Positions 5,434 to 12,370 of a stretch of DNA of 17,387 nucleotides are shown piece after piece (positions within the stretch are counted from its first letter, which is position 1; every line of letters starts with the position of its first letter). The notes beneath the pieces are model-generated. The model did not search any database. It had not been told where the DNA came from and worked only from the letters and a program-made list of their open reading frames with translations. The DNA comes from an uncultured Prevotellaceae bacterium (GTDB taxonomy: Bacteria; Bacteroidota; Bacteroidia; Bacteroidales; Muribaculaceae): contig UQLZ01000048.1 of NCBI GenBank assembly GCA_900541935.1, forward strand, positions 1 to 17,387. Direction: 5' to 3'. The position numbers and the translations under genes were made by a program.

Positions 5434-6915
5434 ATGGCAAAAGAATTAAAAGATTTAACAAAGCGCAGTGAAAACTACTCGCAATGGTATAACGATTTGG
5501 TTGTTAAGGCGGATTTGGCAGAGCAATCAGCCGTTCGCGGATGTATGGTAATCAAACCTTACGGTTATGCCATTTGGGAAAAGATGCAGCACCAGTTGGA
5601 TGCTATGTTTAAGGAAACAGGTCACGTTAACGCATATTTCCCCTTGCTTATTCCAAAGTCATTTTTGAGCCGAGAGGCAGAACACGTAGAAGGCTTTGCC
5701 AAGGAATGTGCAGTAGTCACTCACTATCGTTTGAAAAATGCCGAAGACGGTAGCGGTGTTGTTGTTGACCCGGCTGCAAAATTGGAGGAAGAATTGATTA
5801 TCCGTCCAACTTCGGAAACAATAATCTGGAATACATATAAAAACTGGATTCAATCATATAGAGACCTTCCAATTCTTTGTAATCAATGGGCTAACGTGTT
5901 CCGTTGGGAAATGAGAACTCGTATGTTCCTGCGTACTGCAGAATTCTTGTGGCAAGAAGGTCACACTGCCCATGCTACTAAGGAAGAGGCAATGGACGAG
6001 GCAGTTAAGATGCTTAATGTTTACTCTGATTTTGCCGAGAAATATATGGCTGTTCCAGTTATCAAGGGCGTTAAAACGGCAAATGAGCGCTTTGCCGGTG
6101 CTCTCGAGACTTATACTATTGAGGCTATGATGCAAGACGGAAAGGCCTTGCAGTCTGGAACATCACACTTCCTCGGTCAGAATTTTGCCAAGGCTTTCGA
6201 CGTTAAGTTTATCAATAAGGAAAACAAGTTGGAATATGTATGGGCAACATCGTGGGGTGTTTCAACCCGCCTGATGGGTGCGTTAATTATGACTCACTCT
6301 GATGATAATGGTTTGGTTTTGCCACCACATTTGGCTCCTATCCAAGTTGTTATCGTTCCTATTTACAAGAATGCAGACCAACTTGCACAAGTGTCAGAAA
6401 AAGTTGCTCCAATTGTTGAGGGCTTGAAGAAATTGGGTATCAGCGTTAAGTATGACGATGCTGACAACAAGCGTCCTGGCTTTAAGTTCGCTGATTACGA
6501 ATTGAAGGGTATTCCAGTTCGTTTGGCTCTTGGTGCGCGAGATTTGGAAAACGGCACTGTTGAGGTAATGCGTCGCGACACTCTTGAAAAGCAGACTGTT
6601 TCTCTTGAAGGCATTGTTGAATATGTTTCAAACCTTTTGGAAGAAATTCAGGCAAATATTTACAACAAGGCTCGCGCTCACAGAGATTCTCATATCGTTG
6701 AAGTTAATTCCTACGATGAGTTTAAGCAAAAGATTGAAGAAGGATATTTTGTTATGGCTCATTGGGACGGAACAACTGAAACTGAAGTTAGAGTTAAAGA
6801 AGAGACAAAGGCAACAATTCGCTGTTTGCCTTTGGATGGAGATGAAACACCAGGAACATGTATTTTTACAGGCAAACCATCGGCTCGCCGTGTGCTTTTT
6901 GCTCGTAACTATTAA
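5434..6915 (+). CDS. proS: Prolyl-tRNA synthetase, archaeal/eukaryotic type
   Basis: This 493-residue class II synthetase charges tRNA-Pro with proline. It is the short form lacking the bacterial editing insertion. Visible parts are an N-terminal catalytic domain with RGCMVIKPYGYAIWE (35-49), IIRPTSET (122-129), the motif 2 loop RTAEFLWQEGH (167-177) and motif 3 (WGVSTRLMGALIMTHSDDNG). An anticodon-binding domain begins near APIQVVIVPIY, and a C-terminal ProRS-type domain has two cysteines (IRCLPLDGDE..PGTCIFTG). It ends in the family-typical RRVLFARNY with a terminal Tyr. It has its own promoter and a strong terminator downstream, so it is effectively monocistronic. Full length with no missing key residue seen. 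Confidence 0.96.
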   Translation: MAKELKDLTKRSENYSQWYNDLVVKADLAEQSAVRGCMVIKPYGYAIWEKMQHQLDAMFKETGHVNAYFPLLIPKSFLSREAEHVEGFAKECAVVTHYRLKNAEDGSGVVVDPAAKLEEELIIRPTSETIIWNTYKNWIQSYRDLPILCNQWANVFRWEMRTRMFLRTAEFLWQEGHTAHATKEEAMDEAVKMLNVYSDFAEKYMAVPVIKGVKTANERFAGALETYTIEAMMQDGKALQSGTSHFLGQNFAKAFDVKFINKENKLEYVWATSWGVSTRLMGALIMTHSDDNGLVLPPHLAPIQVVIVPIYKNADQLAQVSEKVAPIVEGLKKLGISVKYDDADNKRPGFKFADYELKGIPVRLALGARDLENGTVEVMRRDTLEKQTVSLEGIVEYVSNLLEEIQANIYNKARAHRDSHIVEVNSYDEFKQKIEEGYFVMAHWDGTTETEVRVKEETKATIRCLPLDGDETPGTCIFTGKPSARRVLFARNY

Positions 6916-6935
6916 TATCTTCTGACGATATATAT

Positions 6936-6970
6936 ACGGAGTTGCATTTTTGTGCGGCTCCGTTTTATTT
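6936..6970 (+). terminator. Rho-independent terminator after proS
   Basis: ACGGAG (6936-6941) pairs with CTCCGT (6958-6963); GCA/TGC may extend the pairing inside the loop. The tail TTTTATTT (6963-6970) follows directly. It begins 20 bases after the proS stop. Confidence 0.8.
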
Positions 6971-7061
6971 GCTAATAAAGGTGATTAAAGTCATAAAATG
7001 ATTGTATATTGCAAATTTTAAATATTAGCAACATAATTTTGCACTATAATTTTTGTGATAA

Positions 7062-7092
7062 TTGGTATAGACGAATAAAATCTTTATTTTTG
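7062..7092 (+). promoter_or_regulatory. Promoter of the acyl-CoA synthetase gene
   Basis: TATTTTTG (7085-7092) fits TAnnTTTG, with TTGG (7062-7065) 19 bases upstream as a weak -33 box. The ATG follows 20 bases later. The remaining 6971-7061 stretch is AT-rich and shows nothing else convincing. Confidence 0.6.
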
Positions 7093-7112
7093 CAGAGTTA
7101 ATAATTTGAATT

Positions 7113-8765
7113 ATGCATATTAATAAAATATTAGAAGCAACGATACGCAAGAATTGGGAAGAACTCTCAATGTCAGATTTTAATGGAATCTCGTTGCAGT
7201 ATAGAGATGTTGCCCGAAAAGTGGCGAAATTGCATTTGTTGTTTGAGCATGCAGGCGTTAAGCAAGGCGATAAAGTTGCGTTGTGTGGGAAAAACAGTAC
7301 CCAGTGGTCTGTTGCATTTATAGGCGTGTTAACGTACGGAGCAGTTCCTGTCCCTGTTTTGCATGAGTTTAAGCCGGACAATATTCACCATATTGTAAAT
7401 CATTCAGATGCAAAGTTATTCTTTGTTGATGCTTCAATATGGGAAAATCTCGATGCAGAGAATATGAAAGGCATTTGTGGTGCATTGCGAATTAAAGACT
7501 ATAGTCTTCTTTTCTCAAGAAATGAAGAATTGACAGAAGCGCGCAAGACATTAAATGCGTTGTTTGGAAAGCGTTATCCAGAGAGATTTACTCAAGAAGA
7601 CGTTATCTATCCAGAATTTGATGAAAATGCTCTTGCAGTTATAAATTATACGTCAGGCTCAACTGGCTTTTCAAAGGGCGTTATGGTTCCTTATCGCGCT
7701 TTGCGTTCCAATATTGAGTTTGCTTTGAATAAATTGAAGTTTCTTGGACCTGGTGACGGAATCATTTGTATGCTTCCTCTTGCTCACATGTATGGTCTTT
7801 CTATAGAGATGCTCCATTCTTTTGCGAGGGGATGCCATATACATTTCCTTACAAGAGTGCCATCGCCTAAGATTATCATTGAGGCATTTGCGAAAGTAAA
7901 GCCAAGACTTATCATTGCAGTTCCTTTGATTCTTGAAAAGATAATCAAGACAAAGGTATTCCCATTGTTGGAGAAGCCTCACATGAAACTGCTCATGACA
8001 ATGCCGTTTGTTAACGACCACTTGCTCCATAAGATAAAGGACAAACTTGATGAGACTTTTGGCGGCAGACTGTTTGAAATCATTATCGGAGGTGCTGCGT
8101 TAAATAAGGATGTTGAGAAATTCCTTCGCAGGATTGAATTTCCATATACCGTAGGATATGGAATGACAGAATGTGCTCCATTGATTTCCTATGCTGGTCA
8201 TGAGATTAACAGAACAGGTTCGTGTGGACGCGTTGTTGACAATATGGAAGCCGTTGTTGAATCTTCTGACCCAGCAACAGTTGTTGGAGAATTGAAGGTT
8301 AGAGGTGATAACGTTATGCTTGGTTATTACAAAAATGATGAGGCAACAGCAGAGGCGTTGAGAGACGGCTGGTTATATACCGGTGACCTTTGTAATATAG
8401 ATGAAGATGGGTTTATCTATATCAAGGGTAGAAATAAAAACTTGATTCTTGGACCTTCTGGACAAAATATTTATCCAGAGGAAATTGAACAGAAGTTGAA
8501 TAATATGCCTTACGTCTGTGAGTCAATTGTTATAGAAGAATCAGGCAGACTTGTTGCTTTGATTTATCCTGATTTTGAGAACCTTGAGAAGCAGGGCGTT
8601 ATTGCAGAAACGCAGATTCAAAAGATTATGAATGAAAATATTACGGCGTTAAATAAGGATTTGCCAGCGTATTCGCATATTAACAGCATCAAACTTTATA
8701 ACGAAGAGTTTGAAAAGACACCGAAACGCTCAATCAAGCGATTCCTCTATCAGCATAAGCAGTAG
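7113..8765 (+). CDS. AMP-forming long-chain acyl-CoA synthetase-like ligase
   Basis: This 550-residue ANL-superfamily enzyme carries all core motifs: P-loop-like YTSGSTGFSKGV (179-190), YGMTECAP (349-356), TGD at 423-425, the hinge region KGRNKN around 438-443, and C-terminal PKRSIKRF with the likely catalytic Lys near 542. These enzymes adenylate a carboxylate, usually a fatty acid, then transfer it to CoA or another thiol acceptor. Overall layout resembles FadD-type long-chain synthetases, but the acyl chain and acceptor (CoA or ACP) cannot be told by eye. No membrane anchor is obvious. It is a single-gene unit with its own promoter and converges on the metal ATPase across a bidirectional terminator. 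Confidence 0.88.
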   Translation: MHINKILEATIRKNWEELSMSDFNGISLQYRDVARKVAKLHLLFEHAGVKQGDKVALCGKNSTQWSVAFIGVLTYGAVPVPVLHEFKPDNIHHIVNHSDAKLFFVDASIWENLDAENMKGICGALRIKDYSLLFSRNEELTEARKTLNALFGKRYPERFTQEDVIYPEFDENALAVINYTSGSTGFSKGVMVPYRALRSNIEFALNKLKFLGPGDGIICMLPLAHMYGLSIEMLHSFARGCHIHFLTRVPSPKIIIEAFAKVKPRLIIAVPLILEKIIKTKVFPLLEKPHMKLLMTMPFVNDHLLHKIKDKLDETFGGRLFEIIIGGAALNKDVEKFLRRIEFPYTVGYGMTECAPLISYAGHEINRTGSCGRVVDNMEAVVESSDPATVVGELKVRGDNVMLGYYKNDEATAEALRDGWLYTGDLCNIDEDGFIYIKGRNKNLILGPSGQNIYPEEIEQKLNNMPYVCESIVIEESGRLVALIYPDFENLEKQGVIAETQIQKIMNENITALNKDLPAYSHINSIKLYNEEFEKTPKRSIKRFLYQHKQ

Positions 8766-8786
8766 AACTATTTCTACGAATATACA

Positions 8787-8836
8787 AAAACCTGCAATGT
8801 TGGCTTTTTATTGGAGTGGCTTTCATTGCAGGTTTT
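8787..8836. terminator. Bidirectional terminator between convergent genes
   Basis: AAAACCTGCAATG (8787-8799) and CATTGCAGGTTTT (8824-8836) form a perfect 13-bp inverted repeat with a 24-base loop. The A/T ends give a T-tract on either strand. It lies between the acyl-CoA synthetase stop (8765) and the ATPase stop (8845) and can end both transcripts. Confidence 0.85.
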
Positions 8837-8844
8837 GCTTTTGT

Positions 8845-10755
8845 TTATGCTTTTCTTGTGTTCATTGCTCGAATTGCATTAAGTATGGCTATTATCATAA
8901 CGCCTACATCTGCAAAAATAGCAAGCCACATGTTTACTAATCCAAAAACTCCGAGTAATAGGCATAATCCTTTAACACCCAGTGCCAGTACTATATTTTC
9001 TTTAACTATTCTCAAGCATTTCTTGGAAATTCTTATAGCCTTTCCAACCTTTAGTGGATTATCGTCCATTAGAACGATGTCTGATGCTTCAATGGCAGCG
9101 TCGCTGCCTATTGCACCCATCGCAATTCCTATATCAGCTCTTGATAGAACAGGTGCGTCGTTAATACCATCTCCGACAAAAGCAACTGTGCTGCCAGTGT
9201 TATTGTTGCTGATTATTTCTTCAAGTTTGTCAACCTTGTCGGTTGGAAGGAGTTCGCTGTAAACTTTATCGATTCCAATCTGTTTTGCAATGTCTTCAGC
9301 AGTGTGTCTTGAATCACCTGTAAGCATAACTGTTTTGAAAATACCAGTCTTATTCAGATCTGTTATGGCTTCTTTAGAAGATGATTTTATGACATCTCCC
9401 AATACGATATGCCCTGCATAATTCCGGTCAATTGCAAGATGTACGACAGTTTTTGCATCTTTGCAGGAGCAATGGAGAATACCCATTGATTTCATCAGTC
9501 TTTCGTTGCCGGCAGCGATTTCCTTTCCGTCAATAATTGCAATAATCCCTTTCCCGCTTATTTCTTTTATGCTGCTAATGCGCTTTCTGTCAATTGCTTT
9601 ACCATAAGCAAGCTGCAATGATTTTGCAATAGGGTGTGATGACGAAGATTCTGCTAAGGCCGCATATTCTAAGAGCAGTTCTTTATGGCTTTCTGCATTT
9701 TCATCATTATGGTTATGGTATGCGTTTACTTCAAATACGCCTTTTGTTAAAGTACCTGTTTTGTCAAAAATAACAGTTTTTACTTTTGACAGGCTCTCAA
9801 GAATATTTGCCCCTTTTATTAGAATACCCTCTTTACTTGCGCCGCCAATGCCTGCAAAAAATGATAATGGAACGCTGATAACCAAGGCACAAGGGCAACT
9901 GATAACGAGGAAAACCAATGCACGGTGTAGCCATGGTTCGAAGGTTGTAAAATCAAATGGAGTTGCATATAGCAGAATATTTGTTATAGGAGGAATTAAA
10001 GCAAGTGACAATGCTCCGTAGCAAACGGCAGGTGTGTAATATCGGGCAAATTTAGCAATGAAATTTTCTGATTTTGATTTTCGTGATGCAGAGTCTTCAA
10101 CCAGTTCGAGTATTTTTGATACAGTTGATTCTCCAAATTCCTTTGTTGTTCTAACTTTTAGTACGCCGGATAAGTTAATGCTTCCGCTCATTACTTCTTC
10201 TCCTGCACTAACATCACGGGGTATGGATTCCCCGGTTAGAGCAGAAGTATTGAGAGAAGAGTCTCCTGCAATAATGACTCCGTCAATAGGTATTCTTTCT
10301 CCCGGTTGAATTATTATTGTTTGCCCAATTCCTACATTTTCAGGGTCAGTTTTGACAATTTTTCCATCTTGCTCAATATTGGCGTAATCTGGCCGTATAT
10401 CTATCAGAGAGGCAATATTGCGACGGCTTTTGCCAACGGCATAACTTTGGAAAAATTCTCCTATTTGATAGAATAGCATTACGGCAACGGCTTCTGTATA
10501 GTCTCCATTTTTTTCATAAATTGCAAGTGCAAATGCACCAATGGTTGCAATAGTCATTAGGAAGTTCTCATCAAAGATTCTTCCGTGAAAGATTCCGAGT
10601 ATTGCTTTCTTTACAATGTTATAGCCTATAAAAAGGTAGATTGCAAGGAAAAGACATAAACGTAGCCAGCCTGTAATGTCTATAAATTGCATTGCTATTG
10701 TTGCTATAGATGTAATTGCAATTGTTGTAAGAACTTTTCTTTGTTTTTTGTTCAT
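8845..10755 (-). CDS. zntA: P1B-2 type heavy-metal (Zn/Cd/Pb) translocating P-type ATPase
   Basis: This 636-residue ion pump has the actuator motif TGES (174-177), CPC at 287-289 within CPCALVISVP, phosphorylation motif DKTGTLT (331-337), HP at 374-375, and the hinge GDGINDAP (528-535). Specificity is readable. CPC followed by S-x-P, a Lys in the penultimate helix (K595, ALGVKG) and an Asp in the last (D616, FADVG) is the P1B-2 signature of ZntA-like exporters rather than copper pumps. It would export Zn, Cd or Pb from the cytosol. Unlike E. coli ZntA it has no N-terminal HMA domain; that domain is encoded separately 57 bases upstream. The pair is divergent from a Fur-family regulator. Gene name by function, not by close orthology. 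Confidence 0.92.
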   Translation of the reverse strand: MNKKQRKVLTTIAITSIATIAMQFIDITGWLRLCLFLAIYLFIGYNIVKKAILGIFHGRIFDENFLMTIATIGAFALAIYEKNGDYTEAVAVMLFYQIGEFFQSYAVGKSRRNIASLIDIRPDYANIEQDGKIVKTDPENVGIGQTIIIQPGERIPIDGVIIAGDSSLNTSALTGESIPRDVSAGEEVMSGSINLSGVLKVRTTKEFGESTVSKILELVEDSASRKSKSENFIAKFARYYTPAVCYGALSLALIPPITNILLYATPFDFTTFEPWLHRALVFLVISCPCALVISVPLSFFAGIGGASKEGILIKGANILESLSKVKTVIFDKTGTLTKGVFEVNAYHNHNDENAESHKELLLEYAALAESSSSHPIAKSLQLAYGKAIDRKRISSIKEISGKGIIAIIDGKEIAAGNERLMKSMGILHCSCKDAKTVVHLAIDRNYAGHIVLGDVIKSSSKEAITDLNKTGIFKTVMLTGDSRHTAEDIAKQIGIDKVYSELLPTDKVDKLEEIISNNNTGSTVAFVGDGINDAPVLSRADIGIAMGAIGSDAAIEASDIVLMDDNPLKVGKAIRISKKCLRIVKENIVLALGVKGLCLLLGVFGLVNMWLAIFADVGVMIIAILNAIRAMNTRKA

Positions 10756-10812
10756 TATAAGAATAGTGAGTAGTTGTACTTGTGGGTGTAAATCGTTGAT
10801 TGATAATGAAAT

Positions 10813-11028
10813 TTATATAATTTTGAAATCTGGTTCTATTCTTTTGGCTATTTTTAATATTTCAGCCATAACTATTTCAGAATTAGCACTTTCTTCAAAA
10901 GTTATTTTCATCTTCTGTGTCATAAAAGAAATTGAAAGGTTAGCAACTCCGTTAACTTTCTTGGCAGCCTCTTCTATTAGATTTGCACAGTTTGCACAAT
11001 CAACTTCTATTTTAAATGTTTTGTTCAT
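10813..11028 (-). CDS. Stand-alone heavy-metal-associated (HMA) domain protein
   Basis: This 71-residue protein is one HMA ferredoxin-like domain: MNKTFKIEVDCANCA at the start, giving a CxxC metal site (C11, C14), then VNGVANLSISF and KMKITFEE. The usual GMxC is here VDCANC. The family binds soft metals and hands them to P-type ATPases. I start at 11028; the frame is open to 11145, but the promoter box at 11058-11065 lies inside that extension. It is followed by the ATPase after 57 bases on the same strand, so it probably serves as the pump's detached metal-binding domain. A dense acidic run (FEESANSE) follows the last strand. Metal identity is inferred only from the partner. Confidence 0.85.
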   Translation of the reverse strand: MNKTFKIEVDCANCANLIEEAAKKVNGVANLSISFMTQKMKITFEESANSEIVMAEILKIAKRIEPDFKII

Positions 11029-11057
11029 AATGTTATAATTTTTATTTAATTCTGATG

Positions 11058-11065
11058 CAAAGGTA
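11058..11065 (-). promoter_or_regulatory. -7 box (TACCTTTG) for the HMA-ATPase operon
   Basis: On the minus strand TACCTTTG fits TAnnTTTG, 29 bases before the ATG at 11028. A second possible box, TATATTTG, lies at 11091-11098. TTGC tetramers on this strand occur at 11057, 11079 and 11090, spaced 22 and 11 bases, and could form part of a regulator site. Confidence 0.6.
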
Positions 11066-11127
11066 ATATTAGATTTATGCAACCTGTTTGCAAATATACC
11101 GGAAGCTAAGTATTGATAGGATATAGT

Positions 11128-11197
11128 AAGATCCGGCATAAACACACTTTAAAACTTCGTTTTCAGTTTGTATCTGCACTCACCTTTCGCTATCTTT
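11128..11197 (+). repeat. Hairpin-promoter repeat, copy A2
   Basis: Left arm AAGATCCGGCA (11128-11138) is a shortened form of the B-copy arm. The inner hairpin pairs AAAAC (11151-11155) with GTTTT (11159-11163) around TTC. The right arm (11174-11197, CTGCACTCACC..TATCTTTA) matches copies B1 and B2, but the -7 box ends in A instead of G. It runs directly into copy B2. Confidence 0.65.
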
Positions 11198-11201
11198 AGA
11201 T

Positions 11202-11290
11202 AAGATAGGATGCGGTTCGGCATTGTCAAGTCGAAAACTGTGTTTTCACTTGCCACTGCACTCACCTTTCACTATCTTTGTAACATATAG
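11202..11290 (+). repeat. Hairpin-promoter repeat, copy B2
   Basis: Left arm AAGATAGG..TTCGGCA (11202-11222) differs from B1 at two positions over 21. The inner hairpin pairs CAAGT with ACTTG (11227-11231 / 11248-11252) and GAAAAC with GTTTTC (11233-11238 / 11242-11247), with one bulged C. The right arm is 11256-11280. Arm-to-arm length is 79 bases against 80 in B1. It carries the fur promoter box. Confidence 0.75.
11273..11280 (+). promoter_or_regulatory. -7 box (TATCTTTG) for the Fur-family gene
   Basis: TATCTTTG in the right arm of repeat B2, 31 bases before the ATG. CTTG at 11249-11252, the end of the inner hairpin, lies 20 bases upstream and could act as a weak -33 box. Confidence 0.65.
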
Positions 11291-11311
11291 TGCTTAGTTT
11301 AGATTTGTATT

Positions 11312-11737
11312 ATGGATCGTGTTTTGGTTGAAAATATCCTGATAGGGAAAGGGGTAAAGCCTACTCCTAATAGAATCCTTGTATTGAATGAATTGATACA
11401 GACTGTTAATCCTGTTAGCCTTGCAGATTTGGAGGAAATGCTCGGATATTCTGTCGATAAAGCAAGTATATTTCGAGTCCTTGAACTTTTTGCTGAGAAA
11501 GAAGTTGTTCATGTCATTGAAGATGGAAGTCGCTCATTAAAATATGAGATGTGTCAGAGTCATAATCATCATAGTATTTCAGACCAGCATGTGCATTTTT
11601 ATTGTGAGAAATGTGGAAAAATATATTGTTTCAAAACGGAAACAGTGCCATTGGCAAATATGCCAGAAGGATTTATTCCTCATTCAGTTAACTATATGAT
11701 AAAAGGATTGTGCCCGGAGTGTAAGGATTTTGCTTAA
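11312..11737 (+). CDS. Fur-family metal-responsive transcriptional regulator
   Basis: This 141-residue protein has an N-terminal winged-helix domain (PTPNRILVLNELIQ, then VSLADLEEML and KASIFRVLELF). The dimerisation/metal domain carries DQHVHFYCEKCGKIYCF. Two CxxC pairs (C98/C101 and C134/C137) form the family's structural zinc site, and H93 and H95 are in the usual HxH position. An extra cluster, CQSHNHH, lies at 81-87. Fur-family members (Fur, Zur, PerR) repress metal or oxidative-stress genes when metal-bound. Divergence from the HMA/ZntA-like operon suggests a zinc- or toxic-metal-linked role, but the subtype cannot be decided from sequence. Its promoter lies in repeat B2. No clear terminator follows. 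Confidence 0.9.
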   Translation: MDRVLVENILIGKGVKPTPNRILVLNELIQTVNPVSLADLEEMLGYSVDKASIFRVLELFAEKEVVHVIEDGSRSLKYEMCQSHNHHSISDQHVHFYCEKCGKIYCFKTETVPLANMPEGFIPHSVNYMIKGLCPECKDFA

Positions 11738-11839
11738 TCGGTTTATTAGGCAATGCTCTATTAGCCGACCTATATTAATTTATAATGGATAAGTTGTGCT
11801 TTAAGTTAAATTGTTATAAGTGTTGAATCTTTTAACTTT

Positions 11840-11861
11840 TTCTAAGCCAAAAGTTTTAGAA
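11840..11861. promoter_or_regulatory. Candidate operator 1 upstream of dut (TTCTAA-N10-TTAGAA)
   Basis: TTCTAA (11840-11845) and TTAGAA (11856-11861) form an inverted repeat with a 10-base gap. The same architecture recurs 47 bases downstream over the dut promoter. A second inverted repeat, AACTTTT/AAAAGTT (11834-11840 / 11849-11855), overlaps it. Confidence 0.4.
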
Positions 11862-11886
11862 GGCAAATGGACATTTCAATAATTTT

Positions 11887-11908
11887 TTCTAAATTTGTAT
11901 CTTTAGAA
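11887..11908. promoter_or_regulatory. Candidate operator 2 over the dut promoter (TTCTAA-N10-TTAGAA)
   Basis: TTCTAA (11887-11892) and TTAGAA (11903-11908) are the core of a longer perfect inverted repeat, TTTTTTCTAAA (11883-11893) with TTTAGAAAAAA (11902-11912), loop of eight. It overlaps the -7 box and ends seven bases before the dut ATG, a position where a bound protein would block transcription. Confidence 0.45.
11890..11897 (+). promoter_or_regulatory. -7 box (TAAATTTG) for the dut operon
   Basis: TAAATTTG fits TAnnTTTG and lies 22 bases before the ATG at 11920. No clear -33 TTTG. The box lies within the 11-bp inverted repeat of candidate operator 2. Confidence 0.65.
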
Positions 11909-11919
11909 AAAAGAGATAT

Positions 11920-12363
11920 ATGGATATTGTTAAAGTTAAAATAATAAATAAATCTGAGAATCCGTTGCCACAGTATAGTACTAAAAGTTCTGCAGGAATG
12001 GATTTGCGTGCAAATTTGCCTGAATCAGTTTTACTTAAGCCGCTTGAGCGTAAATTAATACCAACTGGAATCTTTATTGAATTACCAGATGGGTATGAAT
12101 GTCAGATTCGTCCGCGTAGTGGACTTGCTTTGAAAAGCGGAATAACGGTGCTTAATACACCAGGAACAATTGATGCGGATTATAGAGGAGAGATAGGCAT
12201 AATTCTTGTAAATTTATCGTCAGAACCTTTTGTGGTTAATAACGGTGACAGGATTTGCCAAATGGTTGTTGCGCGCCATTCAACAGTTGAATGGGAGTCG
12301 GTTGAGGTTTTGGAAGAAAGTGAACGCAGTTCAGGAGGCTTTGGCCATACTGGTATAAAATAA
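11920..12363 (+). CDS. dut: Deoxyuridine 5'-triphosphate nucleotidohydrolase (dUTPase)
   Basis: This 147-residue trimeric dUTPase has all five family motifs: AGMDLRA (25-31), RPRSGLA (64-70), NTPGTIDADYRGEI (79-92, catalytic Asp D85), GDRICQMV (109-116) and the C-terminal arm RSSGGFGHTG (136-145). It hydrolyses dUTP to dUMP and pyrophosphate, keeping uracil out of DNA and feeding dTMP synthesis. It leads an operon of envelope genes, with the TPR gene starting seven bases after its stop. This dut-TPR-DUF4292-EnvC-like order is, as I recall, a recurring Bacteroidota arrangement; there is no obvious biochemical reason for dut to be there. Confidence 0.96.
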   Translation: MDIVKVKIINKSENPLPQYSTKSSAGMDLRANLPESVLLKPLERKLIPTGIFIELPDGYECQIRPRSGLALKSGITVLNTPGTIDADYRGEIGIILVNLSSEPFVVNNGDRICQMVVARHSTVEWESVEVLEESERSSGGFGHTGIK

Positions 12364-12370
12364 AATCTTT

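Noticed and set aside
8816..9262. 148-codon plus-strand frame over the ATPase 3' end
   Set aside because: Antisense shadow of the conserved hinge region of the ATPase, with Ser/Thr/Ala-rich composition and its start in the terminator loop region.
10676..11038. 120-codon plus-strand frame across the ATPase start and HMA gene
   Set aside because: Antisense to two well-supported genes; hydrophobicity comes from the complementary strand of membrane-helix codons.
11738..11790. Terminator after the Fur-family gene
   Set aside because: Only short GGT/ACC and GGC/GCC pairs separated by mismatches can form, and no T-tract follows.
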